Below, one piece after another: positions 11,028-22,485 of a DNA stretch of 64,000 nt (its first letter is position 1; each line of letters starts with the position of its first letter). Position numbers and translations under genes: made by a program. Source of the DNA: Populus alba (taxonomy: Eukaryota; Streptophyta; Magnoliopsida; Malpighiales; Salicaceae); assembly GCF_005239225.2 (NCBI RefSeq), contig NC_133289.1:6703501-6767500 (forward strand). The letters are read 5' to 3'. Below the pieces are notes generated by a model, which searched no databases, was not told where the DNA came from, and saw only the letters and a program-made list of their open reading frames with translations.

Positions 11028-13070
11028 TAGCATTAAATCATAGTAAATTATATTTTTTTCATTTTAATAGTTCATATAAAAGAAAAAAAAATTATATATT
11101 TTAACACTAAGTTATTGTTTAGGACATTCTAGGCCATTACCTTCATTTCGTTGTTGGTCCGATCAAAATTTTTAATACTTAAAAATATCTAGATGTTTTT
11201 AATGTATTTTTTAGCAAAACAAATCAAGATAATAATTTTTAAATATTAAAATGACAATATATTAGATCGATTTCGATCAACATGAGTTAACCTATCAAAT
11301 ACATTATCTAAGTCATGACCCTGATATGTAGAAAGCAAATAAAAAAAATCAATTCTTAATCAACATAATATTAAAAGATAAAATTAAAAACAAAATTGGA
11401 CTAAAAACCCTAGTTGAGTTAACCCGGGTTAACTTATAAAACTTGGATCATGAAACCGGAATAATTCCATATTAAGCAAATCAAAATAAATTATAAAGCT
11501 CAATTCTCAATTAATCCAGTGTTACATGATAAAATTAAAAAAGAACATAAAACCCATCAAAGTCAACTGACCAAACTCGTGACCTAGGTCATAAGACAAT
11601 GATAATCTCATAGAACACAAACAAAAACAAATTATGAAGCCTAATTCTCAATCAACTCAATATTAAATGATGAAATTAAAAAAAAATCAACTAAAAAAGG
11701 ACAAAAAACCCGATTCAATCATCCTAGCTTAAGACTTAGGTCATAAGACCATGATAACCCTTATATAAAGCAAATAAAAAAAAATTATAAAGCCTAGCTT
11801 CCAATCAACTTAATGTTAAAGGATTAAATTGGAAAAAAAAAAATGACATCGGTCAATCAAGATTAACTTACTAAACCTGAATCAAGAAACTGGGATAACT
11901 TCATAGAAAACAAATTGAAAAAAATTATAAAGTTCAATTATCAGTCAAACCACTGTTAAATGATAAAATTAAAAAAAAATCAACTAAAAAAAGAATAAAA
12001 AAACTCAAGTCAACCTGACTAACCCGTAAAACTTGTGACCCAAGTCATAAAACTGTGATAACCCCATAGAAATCAGATTAAGAAATAATTATGAATCTCA
12101 ATTCTCAATCAGTCTAATATTGAATACTAGGTTGTGAAAAAAAAAAATTAGAGAAGAAAACATAAAAATAACGCAAGTCAATATGACTAACCAAAAAACT
12201 TGCAATTCAGATTAAGAGAAATCAATTTTTTTTATTAAATCACTACTTTAGCATTAAATCATAGTAAATTATTTTATTTTTTTGCTTTCATTTTAATAGT
12301 TTATATAAAAGAATATCTTTCTATATTTTAGCACTAAGTTATTGTTTAGGACATTCTAAATTATTGTCTATATTACATTGCGGGTCAAATTAGAAATTTT
12401 TTGTACGTAAAAAAATATCCAGGTGTTGTTAAGGAGTTTTTTAGCATAAAAAAATTAAAATGACAACATATTAGATCGACGCATATCATCTCAAGTTAAC
12501 ATGTCAAATCCATTACTTGAATCATGAGATCTTGATAATCCTATACAAAGCAAATAAAAAAAGCTATTAAATCTAATTCTCAATCAACCCAATATTGAAA
12601 GATAAAATTGAAAATAAATCAAAAGCTTATTTAACTCGGGTTAACTTGTCAAACTTGAGTCATGAAACCGCGATAATCTCATAGAAAGCAAATAAAAAAG
12701 AAATTATAAAACTCAATTATTAATCAACCCAATATTAAAGGATGGAATTAAAAAAATAAAATAAATTAAAAAAAGACATAGAAATCTGCCAATGTCAATT
12801 GACCAAACTCGTGACCTAGGTCATGAGATCAAAATAACCTTATAGAAAACAAATCAAAATAAATTATAAAGTCTAATTTTCAATCAACCCAATATTGAAA
12901 TAATAAATTTAAAAAAATCAAACTAAAAAGAAAAAAAAAACCCGAGTTAACCATCCTAAATCGCAACCTAAGTCGTACAAATGAAAAAATTATGAAGTTC
13001 TATCCCGAACTAATCAGACATCGAAAGATGAAACTAAAAAGAAACTAATCACACAAAAAATTATCATTAA
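11028..13070. repeat. ~140-bp tandem repeat array with a ~1.2-kb higher-order duplication
   Basis: Degenerate monomers of roughly 140-150 bp recur. Each contains 'aagttaacctgtcaaac', 'gtgacctaggtcatgagacc', 'ataatctcatagaaagcaaat', 'aattctcaatcaacccaat' and 'attaaatgatgaaattaaaa', in that order (anchor words near 11519, 11660, 11810, 11951, 12116, then 12588, 12733, 12890). A larger unit is also duplicated: the block starting 'ttttagcattaaatcatagtaaat' and running to 'cactaagttattgtttaggacattcta' occurs at about 11031 and again at about 12247. Similar monomers occur at about 32270-33290 and 40335-41400. Confidence 0.8.
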
Positions 13071-14284
13071 AAGAATTAGGATGGAAATTGAAATAAAAAT
13101 TAAATTAGAAGGCATAAAAAAATTAAATTGAAGGGTTAAATTGAAAAAAAAACTTTAATAAAAGAAAAAAAATAAAAGTAATGAGGGCTAAGTTGGAAAA
13201 ATAAAATTAAAAAACATAAACTTTGATTGGATGATAAACTTGAAAACCTACAAAACTTTAACAAAAAAAACTTGAGGAAAAAAATCAGAAATCAAAAGAA
13301 TAAGAAGCGGATTGGAAAAAATAATATATGAAAAATTGTAATTTAATGGCTAAATTGAAAAACATAAAAACTTTTTTTTTTTCCTAAAAGGGTCAAAGAT
13401 GAAAATAACTAATAACAAATATAAGAATTGGAATTCAAAAACGAAAAGATAGAAAGAACAAACATGTATTTTTTCTACAAGAGAAAGAACATACGGAAGA
13501 AAAAAACATTTGCAGGTGACAAATCACCCCTCATCCACTATCAAGCCCCCACCATAAGAAAGAGGATCTAGTGGCACTTCCAAGTGCACAATGAAAGACC
13601 GGGTTCGACCACCGAGTGACATTGTATGCGTCGTCCAAAGATCATGGATGCCACTCACATATTGGTTCAACAACTTTTCAGAATAAAAAATTAAAAATTC
13701 AACATAAAAAGATCAAAATACCCTTTATAGCCCTGTAAATTACAAGCAAACCTATGTGAAATGACAAAAATACCCCTAAATGCATACTTTTTATTTTTTT
13801 TTTGCTTTTTTAAGGGCAAAGACGTATATTAATGGTAGCCTAAGAACAAAAAAAAACCATTGGGCAACAACTCTAGTTTTTTTTACCTCAAGGGTAAAGA
13901 AATGTTTTAATGTTTTAAAGTTTGTGAAAAAATGAGAAAACCTTTGGTTAATAGTTCTAAGTTTTGTTGATTTTAGGGGTAAAAGTGTATTTTTACTGTG
14001 CGAAAATTAAAAAAAAACTCATATACCCCTGAACAATCTTTTAATAGCCAATGAACCATTTGAAAAGACTAAATTACCCCCGCAACAAAAGCTCTAATTT
14101 TTTTACACTCAAGGTCAAAATAGTATTTTCACTGTAGTAATTTACAGTAATCTGTGTCCACTGTTACATTGAAATGACAACGCCCTATAGCGTTCTATTA
14201 ATCAGAACATAATGAAGGTGCTATTTTTTCCTTTTTCATTCCTTTTCTTTTCAATTTTGTCTTTATATTTCTTCTAACGATTAT

Positions 14285-14680
14285 ATTAGTTATTTTTAGA
14301 CTGATCAAATTAACTGAGTTACATCGAGCTAACTCACATAGAGTTTAATTTTAAACTTGTGTTAGACAAGAAGATGAGTTGATAAGTTTTTTTTTTCCTA
14401 TTAATTTCATTTTTTTTTCTCAATTTTGTTCTCAAATTTTTTTTACTGGCCAACCGGGTTGCTTTTTGACCGATCAAGTCGGTTGGATTACGCCAAATAA
14501 CTTTTACATGATTTAATTTTAAACTTAAGCTAAACAATAAGTTAAGTCTGAAAGTTTTCTTTATCAATCTTATCCTCATAATATTTTAGCGATTGATCAA
14601 ATTATCTTTGAACTAAATAAATTAACTAAATCATATCATAACTTCTATATAATTTAATTTTAAATATGAAAAAATCAGAT
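14285..14680. repeat. Second tandem repeat family (about 2.5 units)
   Basis: Units contain 'ttttaattttaaacttgag(t)ta', 'gatgagttgataagtttttt', 'cctattaatttcatttt', 'caattttgttctcaaattt' and 'ggccaaccgggttgctttttgac'. A matching array lies at about 25020-25500, so this is a dispersed family. No coding role is visible. Confidence 0.65.
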
Positions 14681-14932
14681 TAATAAGCATACCCTCTCTG
14701 GCATGAACTTCTTTTTTTATATTAAAAAATTAATTAATTTAACTCAGCAGTGTAGTGCGATCATGTAAACTTGTTAGGGAATAAATTAAGTTTTCCTAAA
14801 AAAAACAAAGGGACAGGTAAGGGCAAAGGTTTCATTTAGGAAACGGTACGTCGTTGGTGTCTGAAGTTCAGAAGTAAAGAGAAAATAGGGTTTAAGCCTT
14901 TAAGGATTTGATTGGAGAGAGAGAGGGAGAGG

Positions 14933-15435
14933 ATGAAGTCTGTGGTGGGGATGGTGGTGTCGAACAAGATGCAGAAGTCAGTGGTGGTGGCGGTGGACAG
15001 GCTGTTCCACCACAAACTCTACAATCGATACGTCAAGCGGACCTCCAAGTTCATGGCTCACGACGAAAACAACCTCTGCAATATCGGCGATCGAGTCAGT
15101 ACCCTCTAACTCTCCTTCTTATTCTTCTGTTTTCCTTCTTCTTATTATTATTACTATTATGATGATGAGTAACTGATTGATTAATCAAACAAACAAATAA
15201 AATAAATTCAACGAAATGAAAAAAAAAAAAAAGAAACTTTTTAAATTTTTCGAATCTGTGGAGTTGGGTGGGTTTTCAGGTTAGATTGGATCCTTCGAGG
15301 CCGTTAAGCAAACGGAAAAATTGGGTTGTTGCTGAAATTCTCAAGAAAGCAAGGATATATGTGCCACCATCAGCAGCAGATAATGCTGCTTCGAAAACTA
15401 AAGGGGCGGAAGCACCAACTTCTTCGACCTCCTAA
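14933..15435 (+). CDS. RPS17: Mitochondrial small-subunit ribosomal protein S17
   Basis: Component of the mitochondrial 30S-like ribosomal subunit (uS17 family), an OB-fold protein that binds 16S-type rRNA early in assembly. Two exons: 14933-15094 and 15280-15435, giving 105 aa. Typical S17 features are [20 protein letters not shown] near the start, the basic patch [17 protein letters not shown], and then, after the intron, [21 protein letters not shown]. The C-terminal tail ([15 protein letters not shown]) is a low-complexity plant extension. An in-frame ATG at 14912 would add MERERER from a GA-repeat; the downstream ATG fits the family start ([11 protein letters not shown]) better. A further intron in the 3' UTR (about 15442-16317) is likely, from aaag|gtttgtg and atgacag|gtgatag. 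The family also has a plastid version, but the short length and motif fit the mitochondrial type. Confidence 0.9.
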
Positions 15436-16987
15436 GGAAAGGTTTGTGTGCACAATTCAATCTTCATTCTGTATTTTGTTTCTTTAAAAACAAAAAGTGA
15501 AGTGGACTGAGCGAGGAGTATCGTATATGTCATGTTATGAACATTTCACTTTCTACTTAACCTACAAGGTCAAAAGTTTCATGTTCTTGAATTAAGTTGC
15601 ATCTTCATCGTATTGTGAGAATGCCTGCATGTTTAAGACTTCGATCATAGGTTGCTGACTGGGGCTTAACATTTTGTTCTGCTAGCATTATTGTGATTCT
15701 AATCGTGGTGGATATACTTCTCTGATCAATGCTGTTTTTATTCAAATTCTCATAGATTATGGGATGGCTTTTGAAAACAAAAATTGTGAAGGAATGATTA
15801 GTGCTCTAACAACTTTGTGTTGCAATTGAGATCTTGTCAGTCTGACTCTTATTGACTAGTATGGCTGGTTAGTAGCGGCAAGCGAGAGCAGATTGGGGTG
15901 TTCCTTTTACATTTTCTTCTCTTTTCTTCTCTCTCTCTCTCTCTCTCTCTAAGAAAAATAAAGTGGTTTCAGAGTTCAGAAACATGATAATGGTACAGAA
16001 GAGAATGACAACGTGTCTTTGGTAGTGTTGTGTTTTGCTAGATGCTAGTTTAGTATGGAGAAAACATGTAACTTCTACTCTAGTCTTTAATACTCTCTTA
16101 AATAACTTCCTGGGTAGTGATTGTTGGAACTCAGAGTTACAGTGTGACATGTAAACATGTTTCAAGACTTGTTAGTACCGGAATATAATTTTGAACAGTT
16201 TCATGTTAGCATAGTGCTGGAATTGTGGGAGCACATAAAGGAAAATTGATATTAACCAAAATGGAGTTATCCTGGTTCACCAGATGTAAGCTTGATGTTG
16301 CCTTTTCTCTATGACAGGTGATAGTTTGCTCTAGACATTGTGACAGTTTACTCAAGGCATCTGAAAGACTGAGAAGTCTTGGATTGGGATAAGAAACTCC
16401 AACAATTGCTTAGAATGAAGGCTGATAGCTGAAATTAAAGTTTTCTGTCTGTGTTTGTTTCGAATTTTGAATTTTTGGATGCATTATAGACAGATGAACC
16501 CTTATGGTTACTGAAACATAACAAGAGGAGGCATTTATGTCCTGTTTTGTATTTTGTTTCATCTTGTTTTTTTTGGTACATCATGTCATCTTTCATTAAC
16601 AGAAATTCCATATTGGTGAGCTTGATATTCTGTCTAATGAATGATAATCTTTACTCATAGAAAGTTGTCTGTTTTTTTTCCTTAATGGGAAGGTTCAGGC
16701 TGTTTATTTAAGAATGTCCACGTGACAACTGCATTACATTCGTGTCTTGCCAATTGCTGTTCTTTGCAAATGGAAACTCCAAGTCTATGGCAAGCTGACA
16801 ACGTGACAGTATCTCCACTGCCACGTGCAGTTTGTAACATCGCGTGCCATTATCATGTTAGCTCCACCTGCTCCCTAAGGCTTGAGCTGCATCACTTATT
16901 TTGTTCACATCTAAGTTGCACGATTTGTAGTTACCTGCATTTACCCTAAAACATCTTAAACATTCAATTGTTGAATACCTCCTCCTC
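15436..16987. other. 3' UTR of RPS17 and promoter of the ERF gene
   Basis: The probable 3'-UTR intron and terminal exon of RPS17 fill about 15436-16450. A (CT)n stretch sits at 15929-15950. From about 16500 to 16987 is the promoter of the downstream ERF gene, with two G-boxes. I see no other gene. Confidence 0.55.
16719..16827 (+). promoter_or_regulatory. Pair of G-boxes (CACGTG) upstream of the ERF gene
   Basis: Perfect palindromic CACGTG cores occur at 16719-16724 (tccacgtgac) and 16822-16827 (gccacgtgca), 161-269 bp before the ERF start codon. A third ACGT core (aacgtgac) lies at about 16799. Such spacing is typical of bZIP/bHLH targets responsive to ABA, jasmonate or light. Function is inferred. 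Confidence 0.6.
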
Positions 16988-17551
16988 ATGGATCCCTGTC
17001 AGTCCTCTGCTCCTCCTAAGAAAGTTCGACGAGGGAGAAATTCGGGAACTTACAGGGGTGTCAGAATGAGGACATGGGGCAAATGGGTTTCTGAAATAAG
17101 GGTTTCGAAGAATGGACAAAGGATATGGCTGGGTTCTTATGATGCCCCAGAGAAAGCAGCTCGAGCATATGATGCTGCCCAGTATTGTATTCGTGGTGAA
17201 TGTGGGCAATTTAATTTTCCTGCTGAAAGAAGGCCACAACTTCCTAGTGGTCCAGTAGATGCCTTGTCCAAGAAGGAAATAAAGGCTATTGCCTTTAACT
17301 TTGCTTCGTCAAATGCATCAGTGTCTCCCTCTGTGATAACTCCGGTGGAAACGGTTGAACCATCCTTGCCCAATTTGCAGGTTTCAAGTGCAACTGGAAA
17401 TGCAGGTAATGTGGAGGGTTATGTTCCAGCTAGTGCGTCAGTACCAGATTTATGTTCAATAGACAATTTACAATTGGATGATTTACTAATGCTGGACAGA
17501 ATGGATAGACTCCCTCTAGGTACAAGGTATTTCAAGGTTTTGTTGCAGTAA
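16988..17551 (+). CDS. ERF015: AP2/ERF transcription factor, ERF015/DREB A-5-like
   Basis: Single-exon gene, 187 aa, nuclear DNA-binding regulator. A basic segment [10 protein letters not shown] (residues 9-18) probably serves for nuclear import. The AP2 domain spans about residues 22-78: [20 protein letters not shown], then [20 protein letters not shown] and FNFPAE. The YRG and RAYD elements are intact. The valine that marks DREB proteins (V14) is present, whereas the position usually glutamate in DREBs (19) is valine here. The C-terminus is acidic and leucine-rich ([15 protein letters not shown]) and could activate. Group II/III DREB membership follows from the domain and from position: in Arabidopsis the ERF015 locus is, from memory, near the DLDG1 locus. 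Upstream G-boxes suggest stress-hormone control. The exact orthologue is less certain than the family. Confidence 0.88.
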   Translation: MDPCQSSAPPKKVRRGRNSGTYRGVRMRTWGKWVSEIRVSKNGQRIWLGSYDAPEKAARAYDAAQYCIRGECGQFNFPAERRPQLPSGPVDALSKKEIKAIAFNFASSNASVSPSVITPVETVEPSLPNLQVSSATGNAGNVEGYVPASASVPDLCSIDNLQLDDLLMLDRMDRLPLGTRYFKVLLQ

Positions 17552-18924
17552 TAGACATGAACTGTTATTTATTCAGTGTGAACATCTTTGTTGGAAACTG
17601 TTGCCAGGTAATGAGATCCCCGTTGAGGGGGGAGTACTTAGAATGTGTGTAAACAACAAATTTTCATCTTTGGTAATCGCATTTAGTATTTGAAGTGCAT
17701 GCATGCACATATGGAAGGACAACACAAATTGATCGACACAATATTTAGTTTCACACCATGCTGTTGACCCGTGCTTTGTGCTTTGTTGTGGGTTGTATCA
17801 TTTTATTTCAACACAAGAAAATGAATGTGCATGTTGTTAATATATTTTTTGACATCAAGAAAATAATTTAATTGTTAATCAAGAATCATATGTTAATAAA
17901 TATTAAAAGAAGTTAATGCGATGTGGTGGATTGTAAGTTGATTTTTAACATAGTAGAAGTGTATTACATTACAGATGCAATTCACTAAGTTAATTTTTAA
18001 ATATTTTTTTTTTAAGTAGGGAAATGTAAAGATGTTTATGATTTAATGAAATAAAGTTAAAAATATATGAATCCATAAATTGAGAAAGAGTTATCAAAGC
18101 TATTGAGTACTAAAATAAAAAGCTATATATATAGCTTTTTATTTTTTCTTACAAGAACAAATGATTTTATTTATATCAAATATGAAAGAAAAGATTTAAA
18201 GACAAATTACAGTAACTTTTTTGAGACATTATAAAAATATAAAATAGATGTTATTTAAAAAAGATGAACTAATCCATTTTAAGAAATCAAAGTGAGAGAG
18301 AGCAACTTGGCACATTTTTTCATGATGTGTTGTATATCACTGCAAGAAACAAGCTATCACCTTTTTTCTTTTATAAAAAAAAGGTTAAACGGCACATCGA
18401 AAAGGCTCAAATGTGCGGGTCGAGCTTTATTTTTAATGGGCCAAGCATGTTGGCCACCTAGTCCCACCCATTTAGCCTATTTTCACCTTTTTTTCTCTCT
18501 AAAATTTATATTTAATTACTTGAAAATTAATTAATTAAAAATATATTAGATATAATATTTTATTAAATTCTTAAATTTTTTAATAATACATGTGAGATAT
18601 TATTTTATTGAATACCATTCAATTTTTACTATTTTTTAATAATATTATAACATTCTTTTTATAATATTAACAAATGTTTTTTTTTTGCAAATGATTTTCT
18701 TCTTCTTCTTCTTCTTTTTAATTTTCATTTGGTGTCTTTCATGCATGTATATATTTTTATTATTATATAATTAAATAAAAAATAATTTTAAAAAAAAACA
18801 AAGTTATTAAACTTAACTAGGTCCTTGACTCAAGTTACAGGTTCAGAAACTTGACCCGAGTTGATCTAAAATATTGTTATTTCAATATTAAAAAAAAAAT
18901 GATATCTAAATTTTTTTTTAAGTC

Positions 18925-19490
18925 AAACTGAGTTTTGACTAATCATTTATTTTAGGTTTATAAATAAATTATTATCATTTAATTAAATAAAAATAATGTA
19001 ATAGCCCCGGCAACACAAGATTTATTTCTCGACCTCACAATTTAATTTTTAGTTAGTATTACCAAATCTTTATAATGGTTATCAATATATATAACTCTCA
19101 ATGTCAAAATTTAATTTCCTAATGGACACAACTTTTTATAAATTTGATTTGATACATTCAAAAAAAATAATCTACTCTGGAGTATGTTGTGAGAAGCTTT
19201 ATTTATTTTGTTTTTTTTGTGCAACCAATCTTCTTCTTGGTGTCTTTGATACATCAAAGTTATTTTACGCCAAACTGAGTTTCGACTAGTCATCTACAAA
19301 ATTTATTTCTCTACTTCACAACTTAATTTTTAATTAGTATTAACAATTTATAATAGTTATCAATATATATAATTCTCAATGTCAAAATTTAATTTCCTAA
19401 TGGACACATTTTTTTATAAATTTGATTTGATGCATTCAAAAAAATAATATATTCTTGAGTATGTTGTGAGAAGCTTTATTGCTTTTTTTT
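18925..19490. repeat. Diverged direct duplication, period ~285-340 bp
   Basis: The words 'tttatttctcgacctcacaa', 'ttatcaatatatataactct', 'caatgtcaaaatttaatttc' and 'gagtatgttgtgagaagctt' occur in order from 19020 and again, with a few changes, from about 19303. The word 'aaactgagtttygactartcat' also precedes both copies (about 18928 and 19270). A tandem duplication with small indels explains this. No coding role is visible. Confidence 0.85.
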
Positions 19491-20002
19491 TTTTCATTTT
19501 AATAATAAAATCAAAGTTTTTCTTGATGTTTTACGTGGACAAAATAATCTTTAGATAGTAGAAGCACCGAGTTTTGTAGGGAAATTAAGTGCCTGAAATT
19601 TGAGCAAGTATCTGAACTACACTCGTTGAATCATGTAAGCTCCTTGTGACTGGTCTCTATGTTTCCTCTCCTTCAAGGTGGCAAAGCAAAACATCTGCCC
19701 ACTATTAAAAGTTTGCTTTTTTAAAAAAAATTATTCTAGTTTGAATCTATAAATCTTAAATTATTAAAAATTTATATAATTATTAATTTTAAAATTTATA
19801 AAATTAGTCAAGATATACATAAATTTAGACCCGAACAAAAAAGCAAAAAACTTCTGCACCACGCACCAGTTTTCTGGGTGCTAGAAATCTGCTGTTCACT
19901 CGCTTTCATGCACAAAGAGCCTGCCTATTTCTGTTAGCTTCTCCTGAGTGGTATTAGCCATCACGTAACTCCATGCTTTATTGTATTATTTCCTGCAACA
20001 CC

Positions 20003-20009
20003 TATAAAT
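20003..20009 (+). promoter_or_regulatory. TATA-like box of the KCS gene
   Basis: TATAAAT lies 125 bp before the first in-frame ATG of the KCS gene and after no other obvious gene. A start of transcription near 20030-20040 would leave a 5' UTR of about 100 bp. Confidence 0.45.
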
Positions 20010-20133
20010 CCATTCTGTGGCAGCCCTCCTTCTTCACACCCCTTTCACCTCCGATGTTGTCTGGTCTTACGTTGTTTCTCCTTTAACCCTCTTGGTCTCT
20101 CCGGTGTTACTTGGTTGCATAAAACTGCCTCCC

Positions 20134-21993
20134 ATGGCAGGAGAGCAGGAGTTATTATCCACTGAAATAGTGAACCGGGGCATAGAGAATTCTGGGCCAT
20201 ATGCTGGATCTTTGAATTTCTCTGTCAGGGTTCGACGAGGATTGCCGGATTTCCTCAACTCGATTAACTTGAAATATGTCAAGCTGGGATATTCCTATCT
20301 CCTTAGCCCTGTCTTTTATTTCCTAACAGCGCCAGTTCTCATGGTGATCTTCAGTGCTCAGATTGGAAAGCTCTTCATCTGGCGAGATTTCTGTCTAAAA
20401 TGCGACCCCATTGATGCACTTTTCGTTGTGGGATTGTTGAGTTTATTTATATACATTTATCTTTATTTTAGCCCTCGGTCTACTTATTTAGTCGACTTTG
20501 CTTGTTATCGTCCGCCAAATGAACTCAAGGTAATTAACTTGTGTTCTTCAAATCTTATATATATAAAAAAAACCATGTGTTCTTAATAGATCATTCTTTC
20601 AATTGTTGTAAATCAAGTATCATAATCTTGCCAGCAAAAACAATGTGGATTCACACACAGAATAACAGTAATTTCTTGTTATGTTGTGTACAGATTTCGA
20701 AGGACGAATTCATCGAGTTGGCGAAGAAATCTGGCAAATTTAATGGTGCCGCCATAGAGTTTCAGCGCCGGGCTCTCAAGAACTCTGGCATCGGAGATGA
20801 GACCTACATGCCTAGAATAGTTTTTCAACCTGGACACAGGATAACACTGAAGGATGGCCGTGAAGAGGCAGCGACAGTCATGTTTGGAGCAGTAGATGAC
20901 CTTCTTGCCGCCACAAAAATAAGGCCCAAGGACATAAAAATTCTTATTGTCAACTGTGGGATCCTAAATACTACCCCGTCACTCTCATCAATGGTAATAA
21001 ATCACTACAAGCTTAGGCATGATATTCAAAACTTCAATCTCGGTGGCATGGGATGCGCTGCTGGCATTATAGCAATTGATCTAGCTAAAGACCTTCTGAA
21101 TGCATATCCGGGATGCTATGCACTGGTGGTGAGCACAGAGGCGGTGAGCTATACATGGTACAGTGGCAATGATATGGATATGCTCCTTCCTAATTGTTTC
21201 TTCAGACTTGGCGCAGCAGCCATGCTTCTATCCAGTTGCCGCCTTGACCGATGGCGGTCTAAGTATGAACTGAAGCAGGTACTCCCTCTACATTTTTCCT
21301 ATTCCTTCGTATATTTCTTTTGACTAATCGCAATCTCAAGTCCCTATACATGTGTTGTCCATATAGTTTTGTGCTAGTCAGAGAAATTATAGAATCATAC
21401 TTGTCAAAGCAGAGCACTATTAACATTTCAAATTTGCTATGCAGCTAGTTCGAACTCATAAAGCCATGGACAACAGAAGCTTCAAAAGCATACATCTAAG
21501 GGAAGATGCAGAACGAAAGCAAGGTCTGTCAGTTAGCAAGGATCTGGTTGAGGTGGGAGGCCATGCACTCAAGGCCAACATCACCACTCTAGGCCCTTTA
21601 GTCCTTCCTGTGTCTGAACAAGTTCATTTTTTCACTAATTTGCTCTTCAAGAAGAAAAACAGACCGTACATTCCAAACTACAAGCTTGCTTTTGAGCATG
21701 TGTGCATCCTAGCAACTAGCAAAAAGGTGCTAGATGAAATACAGAAGAACTTGGAGCTTACAGAGGAATACATGGAAGCATCAAAGAAAACTTTGGAGCG
21801 ATTTGGGAACACTTCGAGTAGCAGTGTCTGGTATGAACTCGCTTACTTGGAGACAAATACAAGGATCAAACGAGGTGATAGGATCTGGCAACTTGCTTTT
21901 GGTTCAGGGTTCAAGTGCAACAGTGTTGTTTGGAAGGCGCTTGGGAATGTTGGGAAGCCCAAGCGGAGTCCTTGGATTCAGGATTCTAACTGA
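20134..21993 (+). CDS. 3-ketoacyl-CoA synthase (very-long-chain fatty acid elongase)
   Basis: Condensing enzyme of the ER fatty acid elongase: adds two carbons from malonyl-CoA to acyl-CoA for waxes, suberin and sphingolipids. Three exons: 20134-20529, 20694-21278, 21445-21993; 509 aa. Two hydrophobic segments lie at about residues 45-80 and 85-115, then the FAE1/CUT1 type catalytic domain. The active-site cysteine is C253 in [17 protein letters not shown], with H412 in [10 protein letters not shown] and N449 in [15 protein letters not shown], all three intact. C-terminus [20 protein letters not shown] is standard. The loop before the catalytic His ([20 protein letters not shown]) looks a few residues shorter than usual. 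It reads closest to the KCS4/KCS11 group, but the subclass is not certain. First in-frame ATG is 20134; the frame is open further upstream without an ATG. Confidence 0.93.
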
Positions 21994-22485
21994 AGGAAAT
22001 AGTAGGAAAAGGTGGGAGTGAAAGAATATTATTGGTTTATAAATGGAAATTGTTTAGGTTTTTTTGTTATGTGTTTTCAGGAACCGTGACTTAAAATGCC
22101 ATAAGTACAATCTCAACAATGCATCTCAGGAAAATTTCCTAAAAATGCATTAACTGCCACCGGTCTCTAAATCACTTATTAGATTAAGAATGTGTTTGTT
22201 CAAGAGTTGCGACCAGACAGCTCACCTCACAAACAAACACACTCTAAATCGAGTAGGTAGGAAACCACTTCTAGAAATCTAGTCTATTATTAATTAGAGC
22301 ATAGAACAAAACTGACTGAATATAATTATGATGCATTCACCTTACAGGGTTAATATTCGAGTTCCAAGCAGTGATAATCCAACATCTTTCTAGGTCAATA
22401 CAACGTTTTAGAAGTAGCTTTGCGTTCTCAAAGACGAGAACATTAGATACAAAATTCAGAATAGAATACAAGTTAGAAAATGTTA
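21994..22485. other. Convergent intergenic spacer (KCS / Aurora)
   Basis: About 490 bp shared by the 3' ends of the two convergent genes. It contains a short MITE-like word set ('gtgtttgttcaagagttgcgaccagacagctcacctcacaaacaaacacact') at 22190-22245, whose ends 'gtgtttgtt' and 'aacaaacac' are inverted, plus likely polyadenylation regions. No gene is seen. Confidence 0.5.

Larger units (their letters stand above)
10445..14932. other. Intergenic region dominated by tandem repeats
   Basis: No protein gene is supported. From 10445 to about 10750 is probable promoter/5' UTR of the minus-strand CemA-like gene. From about 11030 to 13100 is an array of ~140-bp repeats (listed separately). Bases 13500-13650 are GC-richer and contain 'gaccgggttcgaccaccgag', probably a transposon fragment. 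Bases 13780-14200 repeat 'gtatttt(t)actgtg' words. Bases 14280-14680 hold a second, different repeat. The last 250 bases lead into RPS17. Confidence 0.5.
17552..20133. other. Intergenic, AT-rich
   Basis: After the ERF 3' UTR (to about 17700) the sequence is AT-rich and has no supported gene. It contains a (CTT)n tract near 18700-18717, a diverged direct duplication at about 18920-19490, and the promoter of the KCS gene with a TATA-like box (tataaat) at 20003. Confidence 0.5.

Noticed and set aside
11028..13070. CRISPR-like regular repeats
   Set aside because: Monomers are long, diverged and without unique spacers of even length; this is eukaryotic tandem DNA.
16722..16949. A 75-codon frame upstream of the ERF gene
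   Set aside because: It overlaps the G-box promoter, has no recognisable domain and ends before the ERF start.
20017..20133. Extended KCS N-terminus of 39 residues
   Set aside because: It would have to start at GTG; the ATG at 20134 fits the family and the TATA-like box.
22190..22245. Full MITE between the KCS and Aurora genes
   Set aside because: The inverted ends (gtgtttgtt/aacaaacac) are only nine bases long and no target-site duplication was seen.
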